Source: Lineus longissimus (taxonomy: Eukaryota; Nemertea; Pilidiophora; Heteronemertea; Lineidae). From it: 64,000 nucleotides of DNA. Below the pieces are notes generated by a model. The model ran no database searches. It was not told the origin of the DNA and saw only the letters and a program-made list of their open reading frames with translations. Below are positions 14,201 to 26,471 of this stretch, piece by piece; positions within the stretch are counted from its first letter, which is position 1; every line of letters begins with the position of its first letter. The position numbers and the translations under genes were made by a program. The DNA is taken from assembly GCF_910592395.1 (NCBI RefSeq), contig NC_088318.1, forward strand, positions 16,556,349-16,620,348, written 5' to 3'.

Positions 14201-14626
14201 GATCCTCATCGGAAGAACGAGCCGGTTCGATCCGGTTAAGATGCGCTACAATGAGACTTTCTAACAGCAGGGTTCAGCCACAAACCGGACGATATCCAAG
14301 ATCCACCATCGCTAGAACTGCAACGATGATATCATCACTGAGAAGCATGGTAAATGAACAATGATACACGGTAGCTGTTGGTACGAAAATTAACCACAAG
14401 ATGGCGTTGGTTCTAATCCACGATCAAATCACATGGTGTTTACAACACCGCGTCTAGCAACGCCAGGCCACACTAGTCGTAGTATCCACATGTATTTTGA
14501 GCAAGAGACACTACGCGGGAATACCTGGGCTGGTTAACGCACTCGGTACGCCATATCAGCAGGCCGTAGACGAAGATGGGAACCAGTCTGTCAAATAATC
14601 CGACAATATCCCGCCAAAGCTCCCTA
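8280..14626. other. No supportable gene; 3' flank or 3' UTR of the LDLRAD4-like gene
   Basis: The sequence nearest 14626 is presumably 3' untranslated region on the minus strand, but I cannot place the poly(A) site with confidence. The region otherwise holds a poly-G run near 10288-10298, AAATAAATAAAT runs (10341-10357, 12247-12260) and short meaningless open frames. Confidence 0.45.
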
Positions 14627-15187
14627 TCATACACCTCCGCCTGTCGTCGTATTACCGCCAAATGAGTCCATATTTGCTATCACTTCGCTATATTCGGGCG
14701 GTCGCTCAGAGTTTGATGAATTCGCACTACTGCCACTGCTATGCCGCGAGTGCCCAACTATTTGTGGCGAAGTCCTATGTGTTCTAGAATTGGGCTTATT
14801 TGGATTATTGTTATTCGACGAACTATAGCATTTCATTGACATCGGCGAGCCATTACCATCACGGATCACGGGAAATTTGCTATTGTGTTTTTCTAGTAAG
14901 TTATGAGATGGTGTGAGATATGATGACGACTCCCGCCATTTACTGTCAAATTGGGATATAGTCACATTAGGTGGCGATCGAATACACCCACGTTCGACTT
15001 CGTCGCTTGTATCACATTGTAAGAGTTGCTGACTACGCGAATACCCCTCCTCGCCATCCCCCGATATTGGGATGTGAGGCGGGAGGTCCACGGGTTCAGT
15101 CATTGAGTGCTGGAAGGGGTGGGGGCGCGTCCGCCCCTCTGTATGAAGATCTCGGTATGACCGGTTGTGAGGGGGCACATAGACCAC
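14627..15187 (-). CDS. LDLRAD4: LDLRAD4/PMEPA1-like protein, terminal coding exon (cytoplasmic tail, 186 aa)
   Basis: This exon encodes the cytoplasmic tail of a single-pass TGF-beta signalling inhibitor. In vertebrates LDLRAD4 and PMEPA1 hold receptor-activated SMADs and recruit NEDD4-type ubiquitin ligases at endosomes. Visible here: a tail starting VVYVPPHNRSYRDL; a block EPVDLPPHIPISGDGEE matching the family block EIDLPP.ISLSDGEE; RSPPNVTISQFDS, equivalent to the SMAD-interacting motif region; a Ser/Asn-rich linker; and RPPEYSEV, equivalent to the family PPPTYSEV that binds WW domains. The acceptor is tcgttccag before GTGGTC at 15187, in phase 0, matching the donor of the transmembrane exon. 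The stop TGA is at 14629-14627. Unlike the vertebrate proteins as I recall them, the first PPxY is absent (GEEGYSRS) and the SMAD motif reads PPNV rather than PPNR. The tail after PPEY is short, ending GGNTTTGGGV. Family assignment is strong; which vertebrate paralogue it matches is open. Confidence 0.88.
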   Translation of the reverse strand: MVYVPPHNRSYRDLHTEGRTRPHPFQHSMTEPVDLPPHIPISGDGEEGYSRSQQLLQCDTSDEVERGCIRSPPNVTISQFDSKWRESSSYLTPSHNLLEKHNSKFPVIRDGNGSPMSMKCYSSSNNNNPNKPNSRTHRTSPQIVGHSRHSSGSSANSSNSERPPEYSEVIANMDSFGGNTTTGGGV

Positions 15188-16611
15188 CTGGAACGATAAG
15201 ACAACAGAGACAAATGAGAAGTTGGAAATGACAAAAATCTTTTGAAACAAGTTCTCAAACCTGAGAAGGCACTGGGCGAAGAACTCATAAAGCTTTTCAG
15301 TGATTATCTTTGAAGAAGATGAGTCCAAGCGAAATACCTTAGTAGTAGTCTGCCAATTGCACTTGCCCTAAAAACACAGAAGTAGAACACCTGGAACTTG
15401 AAGAATTATACATGCAATAAACATAAAAGGTAATTGGAAACACTATTTCTGAAAGTGCCCGGGAGGTACATGCCGTGGTAGAAATATGGTAAAGCAACAA
15501 TCCTACAAAAATCACAATCTTCTGAAAATTCCATGAAAATATCATTGAAAGACCGCTTTGCAGTATCGTAATGCTTTTGTTAGCTTCACCAACATGTTGC
15601 CAAGGTACTACAGCTTGGTATCAAACCGATGAGCTATTTACACGTGTTCCCAACTATCAATCTATGGATTTTGTCTGGAATGCCTGGCAAACTATTCAAT
15701 GTTCTGCGCCGCGCTCCTGTTGTTCACCTTGACCCAATCAAAATGTTGCTCACAACACGCCAGCGTACAGGTATGATAATGACGTCTCTATTCCCGACAA
15801 GAGAAAGGTGTCCGATACATTGCTTCGTTTCAAATGCTGATAGTGATAACGTCAGTAGCAATGATTTATTTCAACTAAATACAGCTAAACAGACGGCCAG
15901 CGCTCGGTGCGTAGAGTATTGAGGCAGCTATTTCTGACTAGACTTATTGTACGCCTTTATACTAAGAAGAGATTATATTTCTCACTTTCTCCCAGAGGCA
16001 AGCTCTGCCAAGTTTTAGTTGGAAGAAAGTCGAACAGACAGCTGGAGGGTATGAAGCCTAAATGAACGCCATCCCCACCACCAATCCCACACCGCTGAAC
16101 CTTCACCTTGAAGCACATCAGCCAAGTTACCATCCTTTCATCAAAATTCATATCATCATCAATTAAAACTTGCATCTTATCAATTTTAGTGCCCTGTCCT
16201 TCGAGAATTGACCTTTAATTTTCGCGTTTTGACAACTCGGTAACAGCCCTTTTAAATAAGTTTTTCTTTTTTAGGGCCGTCAACACGAAGATGAAAGGTA
16301 AGCGGATATTTCCGGTTTTACAGAATACCGGGTATATGCCAAGATGTATATGACAATCAAGTCATTCGGTTGTTTTTTAAAGCTCTATTGAGACATTTTA
16401 AACCAGTCTGTGTTTACAAACTCCAGCGGAACTCCGAACATGTTATTTCCACAAACATTTCTTTATTGTCAATGTACTTTAAAGCATACTTATTCCCAAA
16501 GTAAATAAATTGGCCCCCCCCAGGCATATGTCTACCAGATTAGATCCAGACAGATGCATATTGCATAAACAAGCAAAAACATGACAGAAATACTAGATGA
16601 TATAGGTCTTT

Positions 16612-16742
16612 ACAGTAGAGCCTCTCTATCAAGGACACCATTAGGACTGAAAAATACTGTCCTTAATGGAGAGGTGTGCTGATTACTCGGATCACATGTA
16701 GTGTTTTTGATAAAGAGAGTGTCCTTGATAGAGAGGTGTCTG
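16612..16742. mobile_element. Mariner-like short element, CAGTAGAACCTCTCTAT family, copy 1
   Basis: Begins TA-CAGTAGAGCCTCTCTATC followed by AAGGACACC, and ends with GTGTCCTTGATAGAGAGGTG, its inverted partner. An internal TGTCCTTAATGGAGAGGTG is a further half copy. Other copies in the window share CAGTAGAACC ends next to TA, as in Tc1/mariner-derived MITEs. Confidence 0.5.
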
Positions 16743-18306
16743 CCTCTTTTTACTCGGCATAGTTTTTTTTAATGTTGCTGCTGGTTTTAACTGAAATCAA
16801 TTACAATCAGCACGATGATTGACATTTCATTCAAGCATGTTGTAGTCGAGTGTCAATCAATCAAAATAACGGGAACACAATCACACCATGAATCCATTTG
16901 ATCAACAACACAAAAATAATCCTTTTGAAACAAACATGGAAAGAAAAAGTATATAAAATAATACACAAAATCATCATAGGGAAATATACAACCAATCATC
17001 GCCAAGTGTCTACGACTAACTTGCTGATGGAGCAGATTTAGCCCAGACATTTTAGTTCTGCAAGCTATTACCAGGTGGCAGCACAGCCTAAATCTGTCTG
17101 GGATCAAGCTGATCTGCAAAAAATGTGTCTCATGCTTTGCAGAACATCAATATTCAAGATGAGGCCTGGCCTGGTCATTCATACCAACCCAATAAGGTGA
17201 CTTCTTTAAATTTTCATCCAGAAGTTGTGACAGAGGGTATTTAAGTCTTCAACAAAATAATGAAATAGGGACAAAATCGCAGACATGGTATTAAGCTAAC
17301 ATATTTGTTTTGCTGTCTGCCAACAAACACTGTCAATGTTTTATATGAATTTCAAAAATTTCCGCCAGATAACAACAACAACGACAACAACAACATCAGG
17401 CCTTGCCTTTTGAGGAGCCCGATCGCTCCCGTGATCCATAGCGCTCGTAAATTTCAGCCGAGGGGCGCAGTCAATCGCGCTCCCTGCATATCTGAAGAAA
17501 TAGCACTCGCAATGCCAGCTTTAGAAGCATGATACGCTCTTGCCGATCATTATTTATCGCGCTCCTCGATCCGTCACCAGACAAACATTCCAGACGAACA
17601 TCACTAGTGAGCTGCGATTTCATTGGGTAACAGAAACCGGGTCTGTCAGTCTCGGCCAACCACGCACTCTCTTCTAACCAGTAGTCTTGCGCGTATCTCA
17701 ATGGTACGCCACGTAGAACAGCGCTGTAGATCGCAGTGACTAGATCGTGCTTTCGCAATTCTTGCATCGCACTGCAATATGACATACCCCTCGAAAAGTG
17801 CTGTATACTCTATCTGATCAGATTATATAGAGTCCAGCAAATAAAAACAAAACTTCTCCGGAACAATTCACGTAGGCGGAGGAGGCCCCTTTTGCAATTA
17901 AATGCTTGCGACAACTTCACAGTTTTTATCATGCTCAGACAACATACCAATCATGTTTTGCCAGACAGACAATGAATGGTCTATGTGACAGCTGTAATGT
18001 CATTGTTTAGGAAAATGTTTGAAAACAGCAGTTATAACTCCATGAGCAAATATGATCAGTACTTGTCAACTGCATTGCTCAACTTCGCATAACACAGGAG
18101 ATATCAAAATACGACACTGCTCAGCTGCCAAATATGACACCACAAAAACAACATTTTCAAGTACATGTCAATGACATGGTTGGGTTTGGATAGGTCAGTC
18201 GTAGCTCATGTCAGACTTCGTATAAAAAACTGCCTTAATCTATCAATAACATGAAATAACATGAAAACATGAATAATGAAAAAAACGCAAAGATCTTTAT
18301 AAACAT

Positions 18307-18457
18307 AGAGTGGAAACTACCTTACCAGACACTTCTCTGTTGAGGACACTATTTTTGGTCCCAAGTTGGTTGTTTCCATTAATTTGACCTCTAATCAGGA
18401 CACCTCTCTACAGCACTTGTCAGTACCAAGGGTGTCCTTAATAGAGAGGTTCTACTG
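18307..18457. mobile_element. Mariner-like short element, CAGTAGAACCTCTCTAT family, copy 2
   Basis: The left part is diverged (CTACCTTACCAGACACTTCT then CTGTTGAGGACAC). The right end GGGTGTCCTTAATAGAGAGG followed by TTCTACTG is a clean family end. Internal segment CAGCACTTGTCAGTACCAAG recurs at 59504-59523. Confidence 0.45.
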
Positions 18458-18987
18458 CATATAGAAATGCTTCAATTTTTCTGCCAGAAATAAAACATAG
18501 GCCTTTTACTCATGATAACAGCAAACCCACCTGGTCCTCCAGAGATTGATATTTCATATTTTTCAGAACTAGAAATGTGCCAGTGCATGCGTCACATCAC
18601 ACCACTCCCTTGAAATCCGAATCATTGGAAACACAGGCGGTCCGCACCAGCCCAGACATTGATTTTTTCACTGCACCGCTTTTCAGAGAAATGACTATGG
18701 AAATATTAAATACTGCGGTCCAATCAAATGCACAACACTTTTTCTGTCAATGTCTGTGCATTCCAAAGCAAAACGAGGCCAAGTAAGATTTGTTCTTCGT
18801 TTATCCAAGCAACAAAACCATGTACCAATAGCTTACACATATCAAGACTAATCCACACGGGACAGCCACTACGTCTGCTGTCTGACTGTCTGTCATGCAT
18901 TTGAAAAGATAGGGGCCTATCACCTTTGCATAAAACCTTTAGATTGCCCTGATGTAAGCATTCATCGGTCAGTGCACTTTTGTGGTT

Positions 18988-19117
18988 CAGTAAATCTCTC
19001 TATTAAGGAAGCCCTCAGGACCTTTATTGCAAGGTGTCCTGATTAGAGTGATCAAATTGAATTGGAACAACCAATTAGAGATCAAAACTACAGTGTCCTC
19101 AATAGAGAGGTTGTACT
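18988..19117. mobile_element. Mariner-like short element, CAGTAGAACCTCTCTAT family, copy 3
   Basis: TCAGTAAATCTCTCTATTAA followed by GGAAGCCCTCAGGACC on the left and GTGTCCTCAATAGAGAGGTT on the right, with an internal GGTGTCCTGATTAGAGTG. Confidence 0.45.
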
Positions 19118-22100
19118 TGATAAAGGTGTGTGCTGAGGGCAGTTCTGCTGTATAGGTATTTCATACTTGAACCAATTCTTCAAACACCTTAGCGATCTGC
19201 AAAGACATCCTCCAAGAAGCTCGAAGGAAGGAGCGTCCTTGTGGAAACTACTGCAAAAAGATCGAACACATGGAATCAAATAAGTGCGGCCCCAATAGAC
19301 GAACAGCGCCATAATAATGTCAACAACAAGCTGCTGGGCACAAAACAATATGGACGACAATATGCTGTTGCATTGTCATATTTTGAAAACATGTCTCAGC
19401 GTGGTGCAGCTATTGGTGACAATGAGCTGCCCAGAACTTGCTTTTCATCCTCAAGTGTCCCAACAGTCGGGCGCCTAAAAACTACCCGTCTCCTGTCGTT
19501 GCTCATCGCTACATGACAGTGAGAGATACTTTTCGAACAAATATCACATCAATGAATACCAGTAGGCCTACCCTCAGGAAATTCATATATCCCGAATCCT
19601 CCGTAAAAATCTCTACAAATGTCAAAATTGAAACCAGTGTAAAGTTCTCCCCCTGGCTGTAGTCTGGGCCCCTCTTCCAGTCAGTCGATATGACTTTAGG
19701 CTGGCTCATTGAGGGTATTTGCTTCCGCTACCAGTCTAGACGATTGTGACGTCACCTCATTAGTCTCGAGCCACTCGAGTTGCTCCCAACCTGCTGGTGG
19801 CCGCCAGACGCATGCCAAACACACATAATAGAAACGGAATGTGGTCGGAAGTTTACAACATTAACCCTTAACTCTTGTATATTGTCAATGAGATATATTT
19901 AGACAAGAATTCGGGATAATTTTAAGATTATGGGACTTTTGTGCCCAAAAGTTTTTATAATTTTAAATTTATTACAATAGACCTTCTATTTCTATACTAT
20001 TCATCTGCTTCACATTGTATATTCGACATAAGGCCTATTTAAAGGTACGAAGAAGCGGATTTCAGCATTTTCAGGAGCAAAAAAGCTTAGGGAGGGGTAG
20101 TTATCTGTAAAAGAAAAAGAAAAAAACTATTTGAAGAAAAACTATTTTCAAAGAAAATGTTTTTTTCTGCTTAGTCCCCCCATGAAAACAATCCTGGCGG
20201 TAACTCTGACTAGTCTTTAAGTAATCTTTCTGCTTGGTAGAAGCATCCTCTCTTACAGAAAGTGGTGAAGTCATGGAATTTTTGCTCCCCTTATAACCTG
20301 ACAACTGGTATTTGCTTTCAAGCAGCAATAGTACAAGAGCACTAGATGTCTACAGACTTCGACCAGTCAGACCACATGATTTCACTGTGACTATCGGAGC
20401 ATAAAAATCACGAACACAAGTCATAAATATTGTAATAATGCATTTGATATCACAGATTTTATTTTTAGGCCTACGCAATTGTGTCTAGACTATTCTAGAC
20501 GGAGTGAATAATCACAGATGTGTAAAAGGATTTCAATGGGGCATTATTCATGGACGAAATTTATAGCATCAACACCCAAATTAGCTCACCCATTCCCAAT
20601 GAACACTCCGGTTGTCTGCACGCAGAGATAGCCACTATGCTTGTGCTGTTCCTTAAATCGTTACCATGCTAACATGATGAATTGGTGTTGGAGGATTACC
20701 ATATAACTTGTTCATGAAAACGTGGCATGTTATGCCTCCTAAAGATACATATGCATAAGTATAGGAGATACAGGGTCAAGGAATGAGACTTATGTCTTGA
20801 TGTGATTTCAAAATTTATTTTCAGTTTTATCTGAAATATCTGAATGACTGACTGTTAATTCCAATTAGCAAGGACTGTCATCCACAGCTGTCCACATAGG
20901 TGGATACAGACAGTCTGCCTCGGGCACACTTCACCGGATGTCTCAGACATTTTTCCAAGGCAAAAGTTCACATAAATATATGTCCATGGTAAATCTGCCG
21001 AAGAATTCCCATTCATCCATGGACGGTGACTCCAGCAAATGTACAGGGGTTTCCTTCAAGTTGACGTGAAGCAGACAACACCCTCGCCACACCTTTCCAA
21101 TAATTTCCTTTGTTTACACTCCATTGGTAGCTAATTTCCCCCTTCTTATTGACCATCGGCAAACTTCCCCAGCGTGACGACAATGTGACAGACCCTTTGA
21201 GAATGTTTTCAAGAGACTGGGGAAGGAACTCCGCCAGACATGCCTGTGACCTTGAGACAATGTTAAGAAAACCCTATTGCGCGTGCTGAGGTTTCAATAG
21301 CCATGAAAACGCCATATCATACCCTATCTCGTGTTTGTCTTGGCTGAATGATATGTTCATTATGACATTATCACCAAGTTTCTATGGAAGGCACAGAAGT
21401 TTCTCAAGTTTGCCTCGGTCCCAAGTTGAGTTCACTATCTCTAGACTGCAAGTACTACATTCAAGAAAGAATCAACATAAAGCATCACTTTTCGCACCTT
21501 TTATAACCCCTCCAACGTCAAGATAGCAGGGAGGCTGACCACCATTACAACTCCCAACCCGATTTCAACTTTTAGTCTGAATTACCATCATCAAGTGAAA
21601 GGCTGATCATTTTCGTCTGAGTTGCCTGTCCATCATTTCAATCCCCATGTTTTTTGCGTATCCACTTATCAATTAGCATCATCCCCGGACAGCAAAATAA
21701 TTCAGTGTTGCAAAATGTGGCAAGATCTTCTAATCCAGATTGGGACATTATTGTGGTGTTATCTGTCTGTTTCCTTGGGCTCTAGGGGTCAGCCACAGTT
21801 CACTGACAATTAAGCGTCTCGTCAATAAAAGCATAAGCTGAGCAAGACGAAGACTTCCTGAGGTGCCAGACGCAGCATACTTTTGCAATTGCCTCTGAAA
21901 TATTCGGACAGTTGTCTAGTCTATGAAAATAGTAAAGTGAAACATATTTCACTCATTACGTGAAGACTCTTTGCACCAAATCTTCCAATGAACCTTTACA
22001 CTGGACCCTCCAAAGACCCACTTGAACAGCTCCTATTCAAAACCGGATAAGCCAAAAAGTTACCTATTTCCACCACCTTGAACATATCCGGATTCCAGAC

Positions 22101-22279
22101 TAAGCCGGTTTAAACCATTTTATGGCCATTCTGGACACTTGCACTTTCCGGCTACAAATCGATGAAATAAATCACAGACTGACATTGTTTGATTTTTGTC
22201 TCAGCGGGACAAAAACTGATCATTCACATTCTATATGTTCTAAGGGAACAGCTGTTGTTTCTTCCTGAGCAGGATATTA

Positions 22280-22452
22280 GGCTGACGTTACATAGGCCTC
22301 ATTCGTTCACTTCCCACATGTCACGTTCCCCTTAATGCGTTCGTTCCTCACTGAATGCATGCCACAAGGCCGTGCATTCACCGAGGAACGTTAAGTAAAG
22401 CTGGAACGTGACATGTGGGAAGTGAACGAATGAGGCCTATGTAACGTCAGCC
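22280..22452. mobile_element. Foldback MITE with TTA duplication
   Basis: 50-base inverted arms that appear identical, starting GGCTGACGTTACATAGGCCT and ending CATGTCACGTTCC, followed by weaker pairing around GTGAATGCA. TTA occurs on both sides (22277-22279, 22453-22455), which points to a PIF/Harbinger-type MITE of 173 bp. Confidence 0.7.
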
Positions 22453-24255
22453 TTAGGGACAGTACTGTCCAAGAATGAGTGTCTGACCGACCATCTCTCA
22501 TTTGAGAGATTTTCAAAGAAGAGTTTGTTTGGTACATCACAGGTTAGTCTTTAAAGGAGCTCGGTCCACGAGGCCGCCATTTTAGCTGGTATGATGTCAC
22601 ATGATTTTAAACTACGTCAAAATGACATCTGTTGCAACAAAGTGCGTCATTATTGCCGGTGCCCGACCGTCTGCGACCATGAACGGCCGATTTAAATGCC
22701 AAATGTATTTAATGTGGCAATCATTCTGTACTGAAATTTGGTCAGTATTAATTTATATCGCTGGTGTCTAACAGGTAAACTATATTTTGAATGATTTTTA
22801 ATGCTTTCTACTGAAACGGAAAGTACTGATAAATTTCTTTTATTCCATCCCCCTCTAAAATATTTTATTTAATATAAAACATCTGCCCACCAGCTCATTA
22901 AAAAGTCTCGCCTAATAGCACGTGCATCCGTGCATCCGTGTGAAGAGATGGACGACTAGATGGTATGACTCTTTAAATATTTCCATCCTCTGCATGGAGC
23001 AAGCAATTCATCAGCACAGAGTTCAAGCATGTTGATCAGAAGTTGAGGAGTAGGTCAATAACGGTAATGTTGCGTGAATTAAAGAAAAATCGTAAAAAAA
23101 AGTTTGCATTCATTACAGCCAGCCAACAGTTGTAGATCATCGAAGAATTGCGCAGCTTATGACCCAGTTGTATAGTTTACATAGGTATGCCTATTATAGA
23201 ATGAGTAGGGGAGAGCAGCCTGTCTGCCGGTATAAACCCAGAGAGTGGGTGCCTCAGTATGTTATGGTGAGTCAGTGCACACGTGTGGCCAGACAGGGAA
23301 GAGTTAGATGGAGAAAGAGAACTATTTATCACAAGGTTTAGTCAAAAATAGCAATCCTAATGTTATTTTTTCTGATCGAGAGCTATCAATACTGGTGCTT
23401 TCAAAAGGAAGCTGTCCCAACATCAATTTTGATGAATTCTGCAGCCCCCCCCCCCCCCCAGATCAAAAGTGTTACCACCCTGGCATTTGGAGGCTTTTCC
23501 TGTCTTTCTGTGAATAAGTTTATGAACTAAGGTTTAAGAAAATAAAACCGAGGGTAGGGTGGGGAATATCCACGGACAATAGGTGCGTCCGCTGCTATGT
23601 GGAAAAGTCTCAGTCATATTTTATATTGTGGATTCCTGACTGATAATGATTATTCCTGTTATTCATGATCATGACTAGATGCCTGTGTTTCTGCCAAGTC
23701 TGAGAAAATACAGACGCTCTGTCTGCCATACACCACCAGTTAGTGAATGACATAACTTCACATGCTTCATCCTTGTTTGTCTAGACAACCCGGAACTAGA
23801 CATGCATCACCATGTCTCCTCTCATCTGGCCAGAATTCAGTGCATAAACATGCAGGCAGATGTGTTAGAATATCCAGTCAGTGTGAAATGAAATGAGCTG
23901 GGGCAGGATGTCTGGTTATTTATGCATGAGATTGAGGTCATGCATGCTTAATTTTGGTTTTCCCCAAATTTCCTTTTTTCCTTCATGATGACTGGTGTTA
24001 TTCAAACGACCTGGCTTCTGTTAGCAAATTAGCGGGAGACTAAATACCACATTATATTTGGCCGCATTTTAAAGTTTTTTTAGTTTAAAGTGCATTTGAG
24101 AAAAATAAAACGCTCATGAATATTTTACAATTTACAGAATCTGGAGAAATGAATGACTGGCAGACAGACATTAATATTTACATTCTAATGGTTGTCTAAC
24201 ATGTTTAGTTTCTGCAGAATTCAGGGGGACTGCTGATTTCCCAACTTTCGATATA

Positions 24256-24402
24256 CAGTCCAAATAACAATCATGTCATCCCTAAATTTACGTCATTGGC
24301 ATCGCGTGAAATACGTGAAACATAGAGAGAGAAGCGCAACTTACATGTACGTGGCGCGTCAATCACGTAAAGCAGGATGGATGTCATTTGTGATTGGGAC
24401 TG
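24256..24402. mobile_element. Tc1/mariner-type MITE, copy 1
   Basis: A 147-bp foldback with ends CAGTCCAAATAACAATCATG and CAGTCCCAATCACAAATGAC (read inward), flanked by TA (24254-24255, 24403-24404). CAGT ends with TA duplication are typical of Tc1/mariner. A related copy in the other orientation lies at 51375-51510. Confidence 0.6.
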
Positions 24403-25136
24403 TATCCCATATCTCTATCCTGAGACTCACAAGACATGAACAAGAATGTGGATGGTCTAGTGCATCAGTACCAACCACCTGACGTGTTCAAGCTTCGAAA
24501 ATCCGCTCAGTCATTCGTATCATCAAACCAGCGCGTGACAGCTTCATGATCATTAATACAATTAACAATCTGAAGATCATCTAAGTTAATTAAGTGCACC
24601 ACTTAAAATAAGAGAAGTCTTGATTGATTATCAAAAAGACAGGCCTACAAGTAGCTGGCATCCAAACAAAGACATGCCTGGTTCATAGTCCATATTGTGG
24701 CTGAGAGTTTGAAAACACTGAATCAACATGAATCACTTGACCTGAGGCCTCCATTCGGTAGGCCTCAACTCCAAAATACTGTCAATTCCAAATTTGACAT
24801 TGACCAATACACTCGACTCCAAATTTTTTAAACATCGGCTGATATGATACCGGTAATGTACACATTAAATATGACATTAGGCAATACTCCAAATTCCAAA
24901 TTTGTATTTACTGGTAAATACTTCAGAAAGGCAATCACATGTAATAAAAAGACCAGGTCTACTGAAAACAAAAGTGCAACTTACCTCATCTTAGGAATGT
25001 TAGGTAACTTCGGTCAACAACAAGATAAGTGCCAAAGATTTTTCTGCTAAAAATATTCAACTACCGAAAACAATCTATTTGATGCCCCAGCTGATGTGGG
25101 ACAAATCAATTTCATGACTAAAGTACACTGGCATTT

Positions 25137-25357
25137 GTGACTCGCTCTACCAAAACTAGGCGCTTGTCGCATCTGAACTTGACAGGTTGATACGGACTTG
25201 TTGTTCATTTCCCTATTGTAGACCTTTTGTAAAATCTATTACAAACTGATTTGGTCACATTTCACAAAAGGTCTACAATAGGGAAATGAACAACAAGTCC
25301 GTATCAACCTGTCAAGTTCAGATGCGACAAGCGCCTAGTTTCGGTAGAGCGAGTCAC
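25137..25357. mobile_element. Foldback MITE with ~94-bp nearly perfect arms
   Basis: Left arm from GTGACTCGCTCTACCAAAAC; right arm is its reverse complement with a single obvious mismatch (CAAAACTAGG versus CGAAACTAGG). Both arms run to CTACAATAGG/CCTATTGTAG and ACCTTTTGT, with a loop of about 32 bases (25231-25262). ATTT flanks both sides. Arm identity this high indicates recent activity or ongoing homogenisation. Confidence 0.7.
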
Positions 25358-25585
25358 ATTTAAACTTTCCAACAAAGGGGGACTAACTTCATCTGGTATG
25401 TATCCATTTCATTATTGAATAACTCAATCACTGACATTTGATATATAGAAATGTAAATTTCAACAACAAAAAAAGAGGAAAAAATCAGACACAATTCTTA
25501 TTGGAGCATTGGGAAACATGGCTGCTGTTTCACAATACAAACAATGTTGGCTTCTCCGGCCCTACACACAAACCCCTGAGACATT

Positions 25586-25703
25586 GGGTAATATGAATAA
25601 AGACTAGCAAATGCTTTTATCTAAAACTTCATGTACATATACACTAGGCCTTTCTGTACAAAACTGAAGTAAAAGCATTTGCTGGTCTATATTCATATCG
25701 CCC
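25586..25703. mobile_element. Foldback MITE inside a larger inverted repeat
   Basis: Arms of 34 bases (GGGTAATATGAATAAAGACT... and its partner GGGCGATATGAATATAGACC...) enclose a 50-base loop, with ATT on each side. It sits between larger inverted arms: CCCTACACACAAACCCCTGA near 25561 pairs with TCAGGGGTTTGTGTGCAGGG near 26015, and TCATTTGGTGAAGT near 25713 pairs with ACTTCACCAAATGA near 25991. This suggests insertion into an existing foldback element spanning about 25550-26050. Confidence 0.55.
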
Positions 25704-26423
25704 ATTAGCTCTCATTTGGTGAAGTACAGACGTACATCACCTTTAACTGTCAACCTCAGTTCCAGTACCATCATTCTCATGATTTGTATGAATGAAATCG
25801 TGTTCAGAATGCTTAGAATCGAGGTTGCGGGGCGCACATCGGGGAGACAGTGCTCTCTATTCCGTCAGCATGATATAAAACAACCCGTGAAAATGCGAGT
25901 TTGGAAATCGTTGCTACTACATGTTTTTTGAAATTCCTAGACTCAAATGCCAGCCCCGCTCTGATTGGGCGCACTTACTTTTGCGTGGGCACTTCACCAA
26001 ATGAGGGCGAACATCTCAGGGGTTTGTGTGCAGGGCTGGAAAAGCGAACATTAACCCCTGATTTCCTCAGGATGCAACCGTCTGGGTCAAACTACTTCAC
26101 ACAAGTCAAAGTAAAGTTGGATGTTTCCTGAATACAACTTTGGAACCCCAACACCATTTCTAAGATAGATGTTTGCCAATCTAGTAAATAAACTTCATTG
26201 GAGGACTACACTCACTCCACACAACAGAACACCAGCAAAAAATGATTTGCCCCACTTCAAGTGTCCTGAATAGCACAATGACGTCATCCACCTATTCCAA
26301 CACCGGTAAACAACACATCAGATATTGGCAAGCTGTACAGCCAGATGCCGTGAAAAAAGATGCGCTTCAGTCAGATGTTTTGAGCAGGAAAAAAACATCT
26401 GTGGATTCCACAGATACTCAATA

Positions 26424-26471
26424 TTGGATGTGGATGGATTGGATGTGGATGGGTGGATGGATGGATGTGGA
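26424..26471 (+). repeat. GGATGTGGATT/GGATG short tandem repeat
   Basis: TTGGATGTGGATGGATTGGA followed by TGTGGATGGGTGGATGGATG. Confidence 0.6.

Noticed and set aside
14473-14661. Minus-strand frame overlapping the stop of the LDLRAD4-like gene
   Set aside because: It is in another frame, has no family match and is most simply 3' UTR.
17471-17785. 104-residue minus-strand frame
   Set aside because: No recognised domain, no splice signals; probably a chance open frame in a GC-richer repeat-like patch.
19745-19756. CRE-like palindrome TGACGTCA
   Set aside because: A single site with no adjacent gene start or other promoter signals.
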